Of a stretch of 64,000 bases of DNA, positions 22,420-34,292 are shown in pieces (within the stretch, counting starts at the first letter, position 1; each line of letters starts with the position of its first letter). The notes below the pieces were generated by a model, which saw only the letters and a list, made by a program, of their open reading frames with translations, was not told the DNA's origin and did not search any database. The stretch spans positions 19,479,623-19,543,622 of the forward strand of contig NC_087065.1 in NCBI RefSeq assembly GCF_963678635.1, in the 5' to 3' direction. The translations under genes were made by a program, and so were the position numbers. This DNA comes from Symsagittifera roscoffensis. Lineage: Eukaryota; Xenacoelomorpha; Acoela; Convolutidae.

Positions 22420-22566
22420 ATGAAAAGACAGCTTTCAAGTATCGACAAGGAGAAAGCTGGTGAACTTGAGTCCTTGGCGGAAAATTACGAAAATTTCGAA
22501 AAACTTCGGAAAAAGCTTAACATGTCTGATAAATTTTCGTGCTTGGCAAAGGAATGCAAAAATTGA
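22420..22566 (+). CDS. Small 48-residue ORF, function unknown
   Basis: ATG-initiated, with a TGA at 22564-22566. The product is highly charged with a likely amphipathic or coiled-coil helix (Lys/Glu-rich, ending 'DKFSCLAKECKN'). No known motif. It is better in composition than its surroundings but short enough to arise by chance. It could be a small protein, the first exon of a transposon gene, or nothing. Confidence 0.25.
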   Translation: MKRQLSSIDKEKAGELESLAENYENFEKLRKKLNMSDKFSCLAKECKN

Positions 22567-23559
22567 GGAATAATAATTGTCAGGTTATATAAAAATTTTA
22601 ACTCGTTAATTAAATAAAGGTTCAAAGCAATGTATGAGCAATATCCTGATTATTTCGAACACTTCTGTGACTTCACTTAAAATGCATATTTTGTGGTATA
22701 CTCCCGTTTGAATAAATTAGATTTTTGCAATCACTTGGTTGACAACAAGACAAAAAGTATCATGTGCGGGTAGAATTCACAAAAGAGCCTACCCATTTAA
22801 TAAGCAAGATGACTTCAAAGCGTTCGTCGTGCCTCGACTCCTCTCTACTTTCAAGCATCTACTTTCCAGTGTCCAGAAGATTGCCTCAAATATGTTTCGG
22901 CTCAATGACTCAATCCATTTAAACTCAAACTGACTTGATTACTAACGTAAAAATTAAATGCCGTACTAAAAATTTGAATGATGAAAATGCTGCTAACATT
23001 TCTAGTAAAATTGAAATAATTTTAGGTTGGAATGATTGCGTGGAAACTGATTCAAACATTTTGTTTGTGAAATTAATCGTGGAAAAAAACTAATTTTTCA
23101 AAAATTCTTTTTTTGTTGATCTCTCGTAAAAAAAACTTTTATTACAGCAGCGGAGGCTTTCCCGAGGGGCCTAACGACGAGCTTCTTGTGTTAAGCTATT
23201 GCGCGCTAAACCGAAAAGCTCTGCCTTAAAATTATTATTAAATATTTTTTAGCAAACTTTATCAAATAATGATCATCGCAATCGAAAACTATTAGAATTT
23301 TAATTACATTTATAACTTGAGCAACATTAATACAATACAATCCGCATGATTGATAATCATGGACGTTTTTTTGTTTTTTGAAATCAAACAGCATGCAATT
23401 TCGGCGGAAATCTTGCCTCTAAATCAATATTTCAAATGCTTACATCGGTTAATAAGTTCCATTATATGAAGGCTATCAGTGACAAACTTAAGCCATGAGA
23501 GTGTTTTTGGTAGTTTTTACTATCCGAATGCACATAAACTGTTGATGCACGCTCTCCCA
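22567..23559. other. Gap with possible virus-like protease scrap
   Basis: No supportable gene. The minus-strand frame at 23206-23394 contains 'QSCGLYCI', reminiscent of the Cys-Gly region of adenain/Ulp1-type proteases encoded by Polintons, but a motif this short is not enough to call it. Confidence 0.3.
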
Positions 23560-24690
23560 TAAGTAATTATCCGACGTAATAAGCAAGATCTGCGTCAGTG
23601 TTGACTTCGACCGAAGTGGTGCAATTGTTCAATTCAGGATAAATAGAATCGTGGAAAGCCGCCATCTGAGTTGACGCGAGATCGAAAGCCATTACTGAGT
23701 GATTATCATCATTAGCGACACTAATTCCATGACCAGTGTTCTACTCAAAATCAAATGCTTCAAGCGTATTGTAATAATTTCTTAATTTTGACTTTTGCTG
23801 AGACTCAGTTTGGGCATTGGAAAGAATGTTTATGTGTACAATGATCTTGGTCAACCCAAACTTCTGCTAATGAAAAAGATCTGTCCTGTTAGTACCTAAA
23901 TATGCTTTGTTTGAGCGTGTTGCTATTATCACTTTCCGAACAGGTTGTTTTGCCAAAACAGAATCTTGTCGTCAGCTTTGTACTCCTGCAGATGCGAGAA
24001 ACGTTCTTGGCACTAGTGCAAAGGTATTTGTAATTGGCCGTGTCCTTTAACAATGATTTTTCTTTTGATGAAAGAACATTTGTAGTCATCTCTCTGACGA
24101 AAAACTAGCTTCAATTGTTTGAGTTTTGCAGTGTTTAGCTGCATCTTCAGATATGACAACAAAATTATTAGGAGAACGTCAGAGAGACAATCTTATTCTC
24201 ATACCGCTAGTTTTGAGCTCTGTAACATATTCAGCTCTCCATCCATGACCATCACTAGCCTATGACTTTTCTTCCAAACAATAACCTTGACGAGCCAATC
24301 AAATTTTCCTGACATCCTTACTGTATGCAAACTCGGCCTCTATGAAGCTTCTATGGGCAAACTTTGCGTTGGTAGTAGATTTATTCTCACCATTCAGAGA
24401 CATTGTACATTCAAAAATTAATGAAGACAGAGGATTGTTAGTGAAATACGGCGTGTCCCTGTTTTCTGCCTTTATGGCATGCGTTAGAAGCAAATTACCG
24501 TTGCTTTGAACAATTCGGGCAACAATTTTGAGTAAAGGACCATCAGAAAAGTAGGAGGGTCCATTTTGTTGGGTGAATGCATTTTCAAAATCTACAAGTT
24601 TTCAAATAAGTCCAAGAAGCTCTGTGTTTCTTCTCTCGAGATCAAATTAGGATTCTTTTTTAACCTTTTTAAAGAAATCGGAGCGACTTC
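23560..24690 (-). pseudogene. Minor-capsid (penton)-like remnant of a Polinton/adintovirus-type element
   Basis: The minus strand, high to low, shows in order: 'GPLLKIVARIVQSNG' (about 24500-24570), 'TNNPLSSLIF' with a following 'LNGE' (24390-24450), 'SFIEAEFAYSKD' (24310-24355), 'SPNNFVVISEDA' (24135-24180) and 'VMAFDLAS' (about 23670-23700). The spacing and the pattern 'NN-L-SL-LNG...R-IE' resemble the family represented by C. elegans F54H12.2-like proteins, the minor capsid/penton component of Polinton and adintovirus genomes. At least four stops or frameshifts break it. It lies on the same strand as, and upstream of, the polymerase remnant at 18.5-20.2 kb, as expected if both came from one element. 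This assignment is from recollection of the family pattern and needs a profile search. Confidence 0.5.
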
Positions 24691-24953
24691 TGTGTGCAGT
24701 TCACGTTTGGGGAACTAAGCGTCTCGTTTTTTTTGACCGCTGTTATAGTTTTCAGATGACTTTTCTGAGATCTAACTTGCTTTAGGGCTTTGGAGTTTCT
24801 GTGGTGAAGCCCTGAAATAAAAGTTGAAATGAATAGCCTACTACACTTCTTTTCACAAAAGTTATGGGTTTGAATCCAGTCAACGCTTTTTTCTTGCAAA
24901 CGAAAAAAATTCGGACTAGTTTTGCTGCTGGTTTTTCCGCGGCTTAGTTTCAA
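24669..24953 (-). CDS. Basic 94-residue ORF next to the capsid-like remnant
   Basis: The product is Lys/Arg/Ser-rich ('SRGKTSSKTSPNFF' near its start) with Cys and His scattered. No family recognised. Position and strand suggest it could be another small gene or fragment of the same virus-like element. Confidence 0.25.
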   Translation of the reverse strand: MKLSRGKTSSKTSPNFFRLQEKSVDWIQTHNFCEKKCSRLFISTFISGLHHRNSKALKQVRSQKSHLKTITAVKKNETLSSPNVNCTQKSLRFL

Positions 24954-25818
24954 CAGCTTGAATTTAGCTTTTTTAAGCGTTTATTAATTTGACCGCGCAA
25001 CTTGATACGGCTTTGAAAGTACGGCCTCGGTTTTTTGATATGGCCTTGACATTCGCAAGTGGCATAAATCTTTGCTCTGCTTCTGGGAAACTTATGTTAA
25101 CCAATTTTCACTGAGGAAACTTTGTTGTTAGTTGATTTTAAAATGACCATTGGATTCAGCGAAAAAACTTGTAAAACTGAAATACTTAGTTGAAAAACGT
25201 CACAATTCAGCTGTTGTGAGTAATTGGAGCTTGAGATTGAAATAAATTGTTGCAAAAAAATCAATCATTTCAGAAATGTATTGTCCCGAAAATTTGTCTG
25301 ATGATGTAAATTATAAAGTATACATTTAGTAAAAAAATTTAAAAGCGTACAAGTAGAAATCAAATTGATCTACAGAGGCAACAGTGTCTTAGTAGAATAT
25401 ATCGAGAAACGTTTGGAAGCTGAAAATTTGTTGGTGGAATGTGCACATTGAACAATAAGTTGAAAGCACATGCTTCCTTTCAAAAATAAATGGAAATCAA
25501 TTGCATTGCTACTTAAATTTAAATTTTTTCGGCCTATTTTTTGACAACAATTATTGCCATTGCACCAGTTTTCAAAAATTTCTAATAAAGTCAAATCATT
25601 ATATTGTTTTGGTGATTTCAGATAACGTAAAATTAGGGAGTTTCTTCAAGCTCATTATTTTAAAGTGATTGAACCTGAAATTCTGTCACACGTTGCCTTT
25701 TTTCTTGACTATTTGAATCAATCAAAATTTAATTAAATATTTTTGTTTTTTACTCCAAAGGGCGCAAGACTTAAGTGTTTTCAGTCAGCGAGATTTCCTC
25801 AAAAAAGAAATTTCATTT
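24954..25818. other. Intergenic, nothing recognised
   Basis: AT-rich sequence. A minus-strand 74-codon frame at 25370-25594 has no recognisable motif. Confidence 0.45.
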
Positions 25819-26913
25819 ATTGTTCCGACTTTCGATACGAAAGTGACGGAATATTTGTGCTCGGGGTGGTTTTTTTTTATTCAGACAAATTTCGACTTTT
25901 TAACTTCGAATTTTGACGGAATTTATTTAAATCATTCGAAAGGTATTGTTGTCCTCAGCTTAAATCTGAAAAGATATTTCACCTGTGATCATTTTTCGTA
26001 AAATTATGGTGGGTTTAAAGATAGCCACTTTGGCCAATTCGGGACAATTAACGCGCGATTTATTTCGCGCTATTAACGCGTAAGCGGAGAGTCAATCCGT
26101 CTTAGAAATCGTTCCAAATTGGTTGAAAGAAGCTTATTTGCCATAATTGATTTGTTTCAAGGACCGAAGTCTATCGCTTTGCACTTTATCTGGCGTGTGG
26201 GGGGATGATTTTTATTTAAAAAATCGAATTTAGGAAAAAAAAATTTTCTTTCTGTTTTATTTCATTTAATTTTTAAATGTTATTTTTGCTCCATAAACCT
26301 CAAAAGGCAGTTGGAACATTCAGGGCTTTGACCTGACACGAGCAGTCTTGATTCCTATTTCAAACCGGAATCAGGCACAAAATATAAACAAGACTGCTCG
26401 TATCAGGGCCAAGCCTTGAATGTTCTGACTGCCTTTTAAGGTTTATGGAGCAGCAGTGATAACATCAAAAAATTAAATGAAATAAAATAAAATGAAACTT
26501 TTTTTAATGAAAATCATCCCCCATACGCCATTAAAAGTACAAAAAGATAGATTTTGTTCCTTGTAACAAATCAGTAATGGCTAATAAGCTTCGTTCAACC
26601 GATTTGGAACGATTTATAAGACGGATTAAATCTCCGCTTACGCGTTAATAGCGCGAATTATATCGCGCGTTCATTTTGCCAAATTGGTCAAAAATGGTCA
26701 AAATGGCAATCTTTAGACCCCCATAACTTTACGAAAAAAAATCACAGGTGAAATATCTTTTCAAATTCAAACTCAAGACAACAATACCTGTTGAATGATA
26801 TAAAAAAATTCCGTCAAAAATGGCCATTTAAAAAGTCGAAATTTGTCTGAAGAAAAAAAATCCACTCCGAGCACACATATTCCGTTGCTTTCGTATCAAA
26901 AATCGGAACAAAA
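25819..26913. mobile_element. Foldback element: ~530-bp inverted arms, ~38-bp spacer
   Basis: Left arm 25819-26350, right arm 26389-26913, reverse complements with scattered mismatches. The tips are ttgttccgactttcg and its complement, with a small hairpin (actttcgatacgaaagt) just inside the left tip. Other matched landmarks are a gcgcgatttatttcgcgc-like hairpin, 'tggaacattcagggctttg', and agcagtcttg against caagactgct at the centre. No open frame. It resembles a foldback/MITE or two half-elements joined head to head. Confidence 0.9.
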
Positions 26914-28019
26914 AGTCATAAGTATGAAGATATATCAACGCTGGTCTCCAAAATGCCCACCATTATGTTAGTTTTGGACGAACACAAAATTTATACTGCA
27001 ATATCAATATCTGAACTTGAAGAAATTGAAGTAACCGCAAGTTTTCGATAGATTGATCGCAGCGAGATTGAACTAAAGCATATTGCAGCTTGCACTTATT
27101 TGAACGAAACAGAATCTTGCACTTATCATTACGAAAATGCATCAGGACCACCATGGTGCAGTGATGTCTGAAATTTCAACCATTTTAAACAATTTGTCAG
27201 CAAATAATTTCTTTCCGAGAAATAGAGAAATATCTTAACTCCTATACTGCTTCCAAAAGTCAAATATAAGTCAAATAGATAACTCATATCAATTTTTACA
27301 TCTGTTGACAGAATGACGCAGCTTTCATACAGCCGAAGGAATTGGTTTTTGGGTGGCGAGCACGGAACAAGAAAAAAACGCAGAGTCCAAGCAGGTTTGT
27401 GTTGAGCACAAGTATCAATTCACTTCAATCTGCAAGAAAGTTGTAAATTTAGTTCTGAAACGGGACGATGTTATTTCGGAAAGCTTACAATACGGAAAAA
27501 GTCTCGAGGAAATTTAAGTAAATGGGCTTTGACGATGCTAAGTCAAAAATTTCGCAACAGCGATACTCACCTTGATCGTATTTTTTGATTTCTGAAACAA
27601 TATTGATCAAAGTAATCCTTGTAACAAATGATGCTTAAAACTACGTTGATTCACATCACTTTTAAATTCAATGGTTGAAATGTTTTTTCCAGATTAATTA
27701 TAACTTGTTTGTGCTCAGATCTGATTAAGCGGCTTCGCGTTTTTGCGCCTCCATTTTCCTCCAAGTTTAAAACTCTTGATTGAACTGTAACAACCACCTT
27801 TTTTTTCTTAAAACTGAAAATAAAAATAGCTTGAAAAGCAATGAAAATAATAAATTGTCTGATGATAACTTGTCTAAGATTGATAAATACTTGTCGATCG
27901 CAATAAATTCAAAAAATTAATTTTTGAGTATGTTTTTCAAAGTTTCGAAAAATTGAAGCTGAAAAGATCGCCAATTTTTGTTTCTTTGGTGGCTCTGATG
28001 GCTTATGTTATGTTCGTTA
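26914..28019. other. Intergenic, nothing recognised
   Basis: Sequence between foldback copies. A 63-codon minus-strand frame at 26963-27154 overlaps the arm flank and has no motif. Confidence 0.45.
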
Positions 28020-28540
28020 ATTGTTCCGACTTTCGTAACGAAAGTAACGGAATATTTGTGCCCGGGGTGGTTTTTTTTTCTTCAGACAAATTTCGACTTT
28101 TTAACTAGCCAATTTTGACAAAATTTTTAAATATAATTCGAAAGGTATTGTTGTCCTGAGCTCAAATTTCACAAGATATTTTACCTGTGATCATTTTTCG
28201 TATAGTTACGGGGGTTTAAAGACTGCCGTTTTGGCCAATTTGGGACAATTAACGCGCGATACATTTTAACGCGTAAGCTGAGATTTAATCCGTCCTAGAA
28301 TTCGTTCCAACTTGGTTGAAAGAAGCTAGTTTGCCATAATTGATTTGTTAATAGGAGCGAAATCTGTTTTTTGTATTTAATATGACGTGTGGGGTGATGT
28401 TTTTACAAAAAATTTCAAATTTTTTTTTTCACTTTTTCAATTTTGTTTCATAACATTTATATTTTCAAGTTATTACTGCTCCATAGACCTTAAAAGGCAG
28501 TCGGAACAGTCAGGGCTTCGCCCTGATACGAGCAATTTTG
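28020..28540 (+). mobile_element. Half-element of the foldback family
   Basis: Direct-orientation copy of the left arm of 25819-26350, from ttgttccgactttcg to gatacgagcaattttg. No right arm follows. It contains a plus-strand frame (28387-28668) that is an artefact of repeat sequence. Confidence 0.85.
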
Positions 28541-28582
28541 TTTTAGTCGACTCTTCTTTTCTTCATTTCTGCTTACAACTTT

Positions 28583-28835
28583 ATTGTTCCGACTTTCGAT
28601 ACGAAAGTAACGGAATATTTATGCTCGGGGTGGGTTTTTCATTTTTCAGACAAATGTCAACTTTTTAACTAGCCATTTTTGACTTAATTTCTTACATCAT
28701 TCAAAAGCTATTTTTGACCTGAGATCAAACCTGTGATCATTTTTCGTAAAGTTATGGGGGTTTAAAGACTGCCATTTTGATCAATTTGGGACAATTATTG
28801 CCCGATATACTTCGCGCTATTGAAGGCGCAATTCT
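28583..28835 (+). mobile_element. Second, shorter half-element of the foldback family
   Basis: Starts with the same attgttccgactttcgatac tip and follows the arm for about 250 bases to the gcgctattgaaggcgc region, then stops. Confidence 0.85.
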
Positions 28836-29547
28836 TCCGTGCAGTCATCTTCTCGTCCAACAATTTGACTATTTTCCGTAAATTTCCTATCCCGCCAATT
28901 TTCAAACTCATCAAGCAGCGAGAATTTCTTTTCAATTTTTGTCCCTTTTCCTTGATAAATTGCTTTTTAACTGTGATTTGTTGTAATTTTTATCAACTTG
29001 TTCTGAAGAACCGATTGGAATAAAACAGTCTTTTTGGGTTGTAACTTTCATTTTATTTGATGTGAGACAAATTGACAGCTTGTGTGTTCAAATTAATTTT
29101 TCACTGTCTACTTGGCTAAAAATTAGAAGACAGTTTAATTTTGAGTAGGTTTCCAAAAGTGATCTGCATAGAATTTTTTTAGATCCTATCTCATTCTTCA
29201 GATTTTGAGATAGTTTAGGAACTTGTGCTTAAAGAACTTATTGTTTGTCCTTGTTTTTATTACAAATCAAAATATGATTAACAATCACAGGTGTTTTTTC
29301 CGACGAGGATAAAGCGTTTTTCAGACAAATTTCTTATAAAATTAGGTGAGCTATCAACCAGAAAATCTCTGAAATACTGAAAAATTCGTGTAAATTTCGC
29401 ATGAAAAACCGTGCAGTCTTACTTGACATTTCTCGTAAAAAAACCACGAGATCTACTTGAATTTTCAGGTAAAACCCTGAAGTTTTCTTTGCTCACGTGT
29501 TTTTTCTTCATTTTACTTGACTGTGTAAAATCACTTGAGAAGTCAAG
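28836..29547. other. Intergenic, nothing recognised
   Basis: AT-rich spacer between foldback families. No coding support. Confidence 0.45.
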
Positions 29548-29925
29548 TACTTTTCCACTTGAAATATCGCTTGCTTTACTTGACACACAGTTTCGTGGAA
29601 AAGGGCCAGGAGTTAATTGAATTTTCTTTTAAAACATTTGAATTTTTAATTGTTTTCATTTAAGTGTCACAACGAGAGCATTCCAGTGCTTTCACATATC
29701 TTTTCGTGCAAATATACTTGAGATTTCAATTGTTTTTGTAACTTACGCAAAAGCACACTTAAAATATGCTAGTAAAAAATGTGAGCAATGGAATGCTCTC
29801 GTTGTTAAATTTGAAATAAAACGCATGAAAATTCAAGTCTTTTAAACGAAAATTCAATTAACTCTCGTGGTCATATATCCCGAAACTTGTCAAGTGAAAG
29901 CACGCAATTTATCAAGTGAAAACAC
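29548..29925. mobile_element. Second foldback element, unrelated arms
   Basis: Inverted arms of about 150 bp around a ~70-bp centre. Matches include aacgagagcattccagtgct against a complement at 29780-29805, 'agttaattgaattttc' against gaaaattcaattaact, and outer 'cacttga' blocks on both sides. No coding capacity. Confidence 0.75.
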
Positions 29926-30089
29926 GAACATTTTTAAGAGTGTACTTTTAATTTTTACAAAACAAATCCCAAGAGAATATAACCTTATATAAACTTAAGT
30001 TCTTAAAAACTTAACAAAATTTTTCATTCTTTCAGCGCTCATCGGTAGCAGATTAAATGGTAAGAAAGTACCCGCATCCAGTTTCAAGC

Positions 30090-31010
30090 GTTAATAATCG
30101 ATTATTTTACGATTTTTGTACCAGTCGTATCAAAATTGAGAAACAATCGGTTTTAATCAATTATTAATCGATTATTCTAAAATTAAATTTCAATTAACTA
30201 TAATCCATTATAATCGATTATAGTTGATTAGTTATTTGTCTCCTTATCGATACAATTATAATCGATTATAATTGATTAAAATCCATTGTTTTTATTCAAA
30301 TTTCTAAATCAATAGTTTTGCACAAAAATCCATTATAATCGATTAGAATAGATTATACTCCCTGTTGTTAGTCCATTTGGTCTTCGAAATTGCATCTAAG
30401 TTGCTTATATTTTATGCTTTTTGTAGAGGTTGGTTCCTATGAAAATTGAGAAAAATATATTTAAAGTTTTCCAATTAATTCATTTTATAGGTTTTTTTTT
30501 CATTTCTTCCCCACTAGAGTTGTTTCGTGATGCATATTTTAAGCTTTTTTAAACACCAAAACATCACCAAATTGATTCAGTTTCCAGATTGATTCGGAAG
30601 ATTTATTTATCATCTACCGCGGGAACCTTTCCACTCATGTGAAAGGATCTCTATGAAAATTTTGTATCGTGGTAAGACTTTGTGACCAAAGTGTCCAAGA
30701 GATCTCTTCTTTAGAGACTCTTTTATTGACGAAAAAATAATAACCCATAAGAAATAACTCGAATATTGTTTTGAATTGACAAAATTTTGGCAAAATAAGA
30801 GATTATAGTCGATTATAAATGATTTTAAGGGTTTTTGTAAGAACTATATTCAATTAAAATCGATTATAAGATACTTTAATCTCTTGGAAATTATCACGAT
30901 TATAATCAATTATAAATCCTTTAAACACCTAATTTTGGTAATTATAATCAATGATAATTGTCAAAAAATCATCATAATAATCCGTTATAATCGATTACTT
31001 ACGCCTAAAT
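30090..31010. repeat. Degenerate TAATCGATTATAAT repeats
   Basis: Many copies of a near-palindromic AATCGATTATAAT motif in two clusters (30090-30360 and 30790-31010). It also creates a spurious 109-codon frame at 30884-31213. Low-complexity or MITE-derived. Confidence 0.75.
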
Positions 31011-32480
31011 TTGGATGCGGGTATTATTCTTTCTTTTGGGATCTGTCTGGAAAATCAGTCCTGTCCACACTAAAAAAGAGTCCCCTAAAAACACCCGTCG
31101 TAGCCAAAAGTCTAGATAAGCTCTATAAGGCGATGCTACAAACCTTAAAACTATTTTTCAAGATTTTATTGAAGTCTGAAAAAACCTCACTGAAGTCTCA
31201 ACAGTTTCATTAAAGTCCGATAAAATACTTCGTCAAAACATTTTTTAATTTGTTCACTCATATGAGCCATTAAAACTTCGCATATCATAGTCTTTCAGCC
31301 ATATATCAGTCTGACGTTTGAATGAAGAAAATGAAGCTGAACGCTTCTCGTCATTACGATTCTGAATGGGCAAAAATTAATTTCTAATCACATAGGGCAG
31401 CACAGCAGACAACAATTATCTGCCGAAGTCGCATAAATCAAACAAGTTTTATTCTAAATCAAGCCTCTGTTGCTGGCATTTGATGACGTTTGCCGGTAAG
31501 TTTCAATTGTGGGACTTTTCTGCCTGAATTTTTCTGTCTGTATTTTGTGGCGTTACTTATTTGCAATGCTACAAATATAGATCTGTTAACAAAAGTAACT
31601 GATTCTGTTTTTACGCAAGTAACTCTGGTTTCGTTGCGTCTGAAAAAACCATCATGTTCAAAAAATTAGAACACGCTTCTAAATAAACTTCATTCTCGCG
31701 TCTAAAATGAGAGTCACTTCCTATTTTTCTGGGCTATTGTCGGGTAAGTTTGAAAATCAATTTTTAATAGAATGTATTCGAACCAATGAAATTCATGAGC
31801 TATTTTTTGAATTACTAGTCTAATCCCGGGTTCAGTGCCCAGTTGAGTACTAATCCTAATTTAAAATACGGGTTGAGTTTACATTGAAAATAAACGATCA
31901 AAATCTGAAAAAAAAGAGCCATCGTCATTGATGAATTATCAATTTTCATTGCCACAATGCCGAATTTTATTGGCTCTTTTTCCTTCCCCCTCCCCCACCT
32001 TACATACACGAGCATCAATTTTATGGTCTAACGAGTGGTTTGTTCAAGGTTAATTACGCAGACCAAATATGTTTGTCATGACCTAATTAGTAATTAGTCT
32101 GCACGTCAATTCTCTTGACAATCGGACAATGTGAACAAAAATTTTTATCTTAAAAATTTGCAGATGGGGGGAAGAGCCATTTTATTAGAGAGTTATCGCT
32201 AATTTGGTTAAATTTTAGCGACGAAACAGCGACAAATAACCTATCAAAATGAGCAAAAAGAGCGAACTACCGTGGCTCGATCCCTCGGCCATCCACTTAG
32301 AACGAAAACCACTTAAAATTAACTAAGATTTAGCTCTGACATTCTACGGAATCATTATTGAAATAGCCCTGAATTTTAGCAGGCTTAGCTATAGGAAAAA
32401 AACTGACTTTTACTTGAAGCAGCAACGAAAAAAATTGATCAATGGAACAGTACAGAATAAGTGATAATAAACAGTCAACC
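31011..32480. other. Intergenic, nothing recognised
   Basis: Contains scattered 'gaagtctgaaaa' pieces related to the satellite that follows, but no gene. Confidence 0.45.
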
Positions 32481-32489
32481 AGAGAAGTC

Positions 32490-33420
32490 AAGTTTGAAAA
32501 TCATTTTACTGAAAATCTGCAAACATCATTAAACCAATGAGCTTTATGAGACTAATTATTGAATCAGGAACCTAACTCTCGTCCATTTACTACTCAAGTC
32601 TGAAATCAACTCAATGAAAATCTGAAAATTGTATTGCTTGAATGATTCTTAAGAGACTAATTAATTAATCATAAGTCTAACCCAAGTCAATTTAATAGTC
32701 AATTTTAAATTTTTTTTTATTGAAATCTCTAAGTCTAAAAACCAATTTAGTACTAGAATATTTGTTAAATAGTAGAATGTCATTGAACCAATGCATTTCA
32801 TGAGAATAATTTCTGAATCATGAGTCTAACCCAAAATAGGTTACTGGTCAAAACTAAATATCAATTAACCGAATCCATAGGTCTGAAAATCAGTTTACTA
32901 CTAGAATGTCATTGAACCAATAAATTTCTTGAGACCAATAATGGAATCATACATCTAACCCTAGTCAATATGCAACTCAAGTCTGAAAAAAAAATGAATG
33001 AAAATCTGAAAATTTCATCCAGCCAAAGAGTTTCACGAGACTATTTTTTGAATTATAGGTATAATAATAACCTAGTAAACTTACTACTCAAGTTTGAAAT
33101 TATTTTAATGAAATCTAAAAATGTCCTTGAATCAATGAAACTAATAGGATTTTTTGTTGAATCATGAGTGTAACTCTAGTCAAGTTACTGCTTAAGTCTC
33201 AAATCGATTCATCGAAAAATCTGCAAATTTCATTGCACCAAAGATTTTTTATGACACTATTTAATGAATCACGAGTCTAAAACCAACACGTGTCAATTTA
33301 CTACTCATGTCTGAAAATCAATTTAATGAAAATCTGAAAATGTCATTGAATCAATAAATTTCATGAGGCTATTTGATGAATCATGAGTCTAAGCTTGGAC
33401 GCCCTAAAAAAATCATATCG
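32490..33420 (+). repeat. Satellite, ~115-bp unit, about 8 diverged copies
   Basis: Each unit contains 'gaatcatgagtctaaccc', 'tcaatttactactcaagtct', a 'gaaaatctgaaaat' block and 'tcattgaaccaatg'. Copies differ by small indels and substitutions. The spurious frame at 32970-33167 lies inside. Confidence 0.85.
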
Positions 33421-34030
33421 AACCTTGTCTGCCAATGAAAAAGATATGATCCGTTAAAATCTTCTTTTATTAGAAAAAAAAATTCGGCTCTCTTTTGACG
33501 GATACTATAATTGATTTATCACATCTATCAAATTGCAACTTAAGGATTAGCCAAAAACTTAGCTAACTTAGGTCAAGATTTTGTTAAATTTTTCTAAGAG
33601 ATAAGAAGAAAAATATAAATTGTGCTCCGAGCGCTGGATTTGAGTAGAAACTTCAATTTCGATGTCTTTTCACGTATATTCAATTTAGGCTATACAAACA
33701 AGCGTCTGATCGCGTCGAGTGATAAAAGTTTGATTCCTGTAGTCCTGGTTTCAGCTGCAACAAAGACTTCCCAAAAAAAGGTTTCTAATTGTCGAAAAAA
33801 TTGGCTTTTCATGCTTGACAAAAGTCCGTACGAGTAATGATGTTGCATTTAGTTGTAATTAAAGCGCGCCATTTATTGCTTTCCCTTGAAGCGCTTGCAG
33901 CAAAATAATTGAAATATTTGATAAGCAGCTTTATTGGCCCCTGTAAAACCGCAGGGTGTGATTATCTACTTCTTGAATCTGAATGGATCGATAAACAGTG
34001 ATTCTCAGTCGGAGCGGTATATAACAACTA
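33421..34030. other. Intergenic, nothing recognised
   Basis: A 71-codon plus-strand frame at 33622-33837 has no recognisable motif and no splice context. Confidence 0.4.
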
Positions 34031-34181
34031 GTGAATAGACAATATTAATTCAATTATGAACCATAGATCGAACAGAGTTCGTCTTCTTTGTCTATCAAGG
34101 TCAAGTGACCGGCCAACTAGGCATTTCACATAAAACTATAGATAATATAAATATCGGTTTGTCGATCCAGGCCGGATGACA
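34030..34181 (-). repeat. 3' LTR of the Ty3/gypsy element
   Basis: Aligns with the 5' LTR through 'gttcgtcttct', 'caagtgaccggccaac' and 'gtttgtcgatccaggcc'. On the minus strand it begins TGTCAT right after the purine tract AAGGGAAAA (34182-34190). The distal edge is uncertain. Confidence 0.75.
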
Positions 34182-34292
34182 TTTTCCCTTGACAACAAAA
34201 TTTATAAACGACTGTTTTTAAATTGAGTTTTACAGTCCCCGTGGGACTATCAGATTTGAGTTTTATAGTCCCTATAGGACTTTTTGGAGCAA

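Noticed and set aside
30884-31213. 109-codon Ile/Asn-rich plus-strand frame
   Set aside because: Half of it is translated TAATCGATTATAAT repeat.
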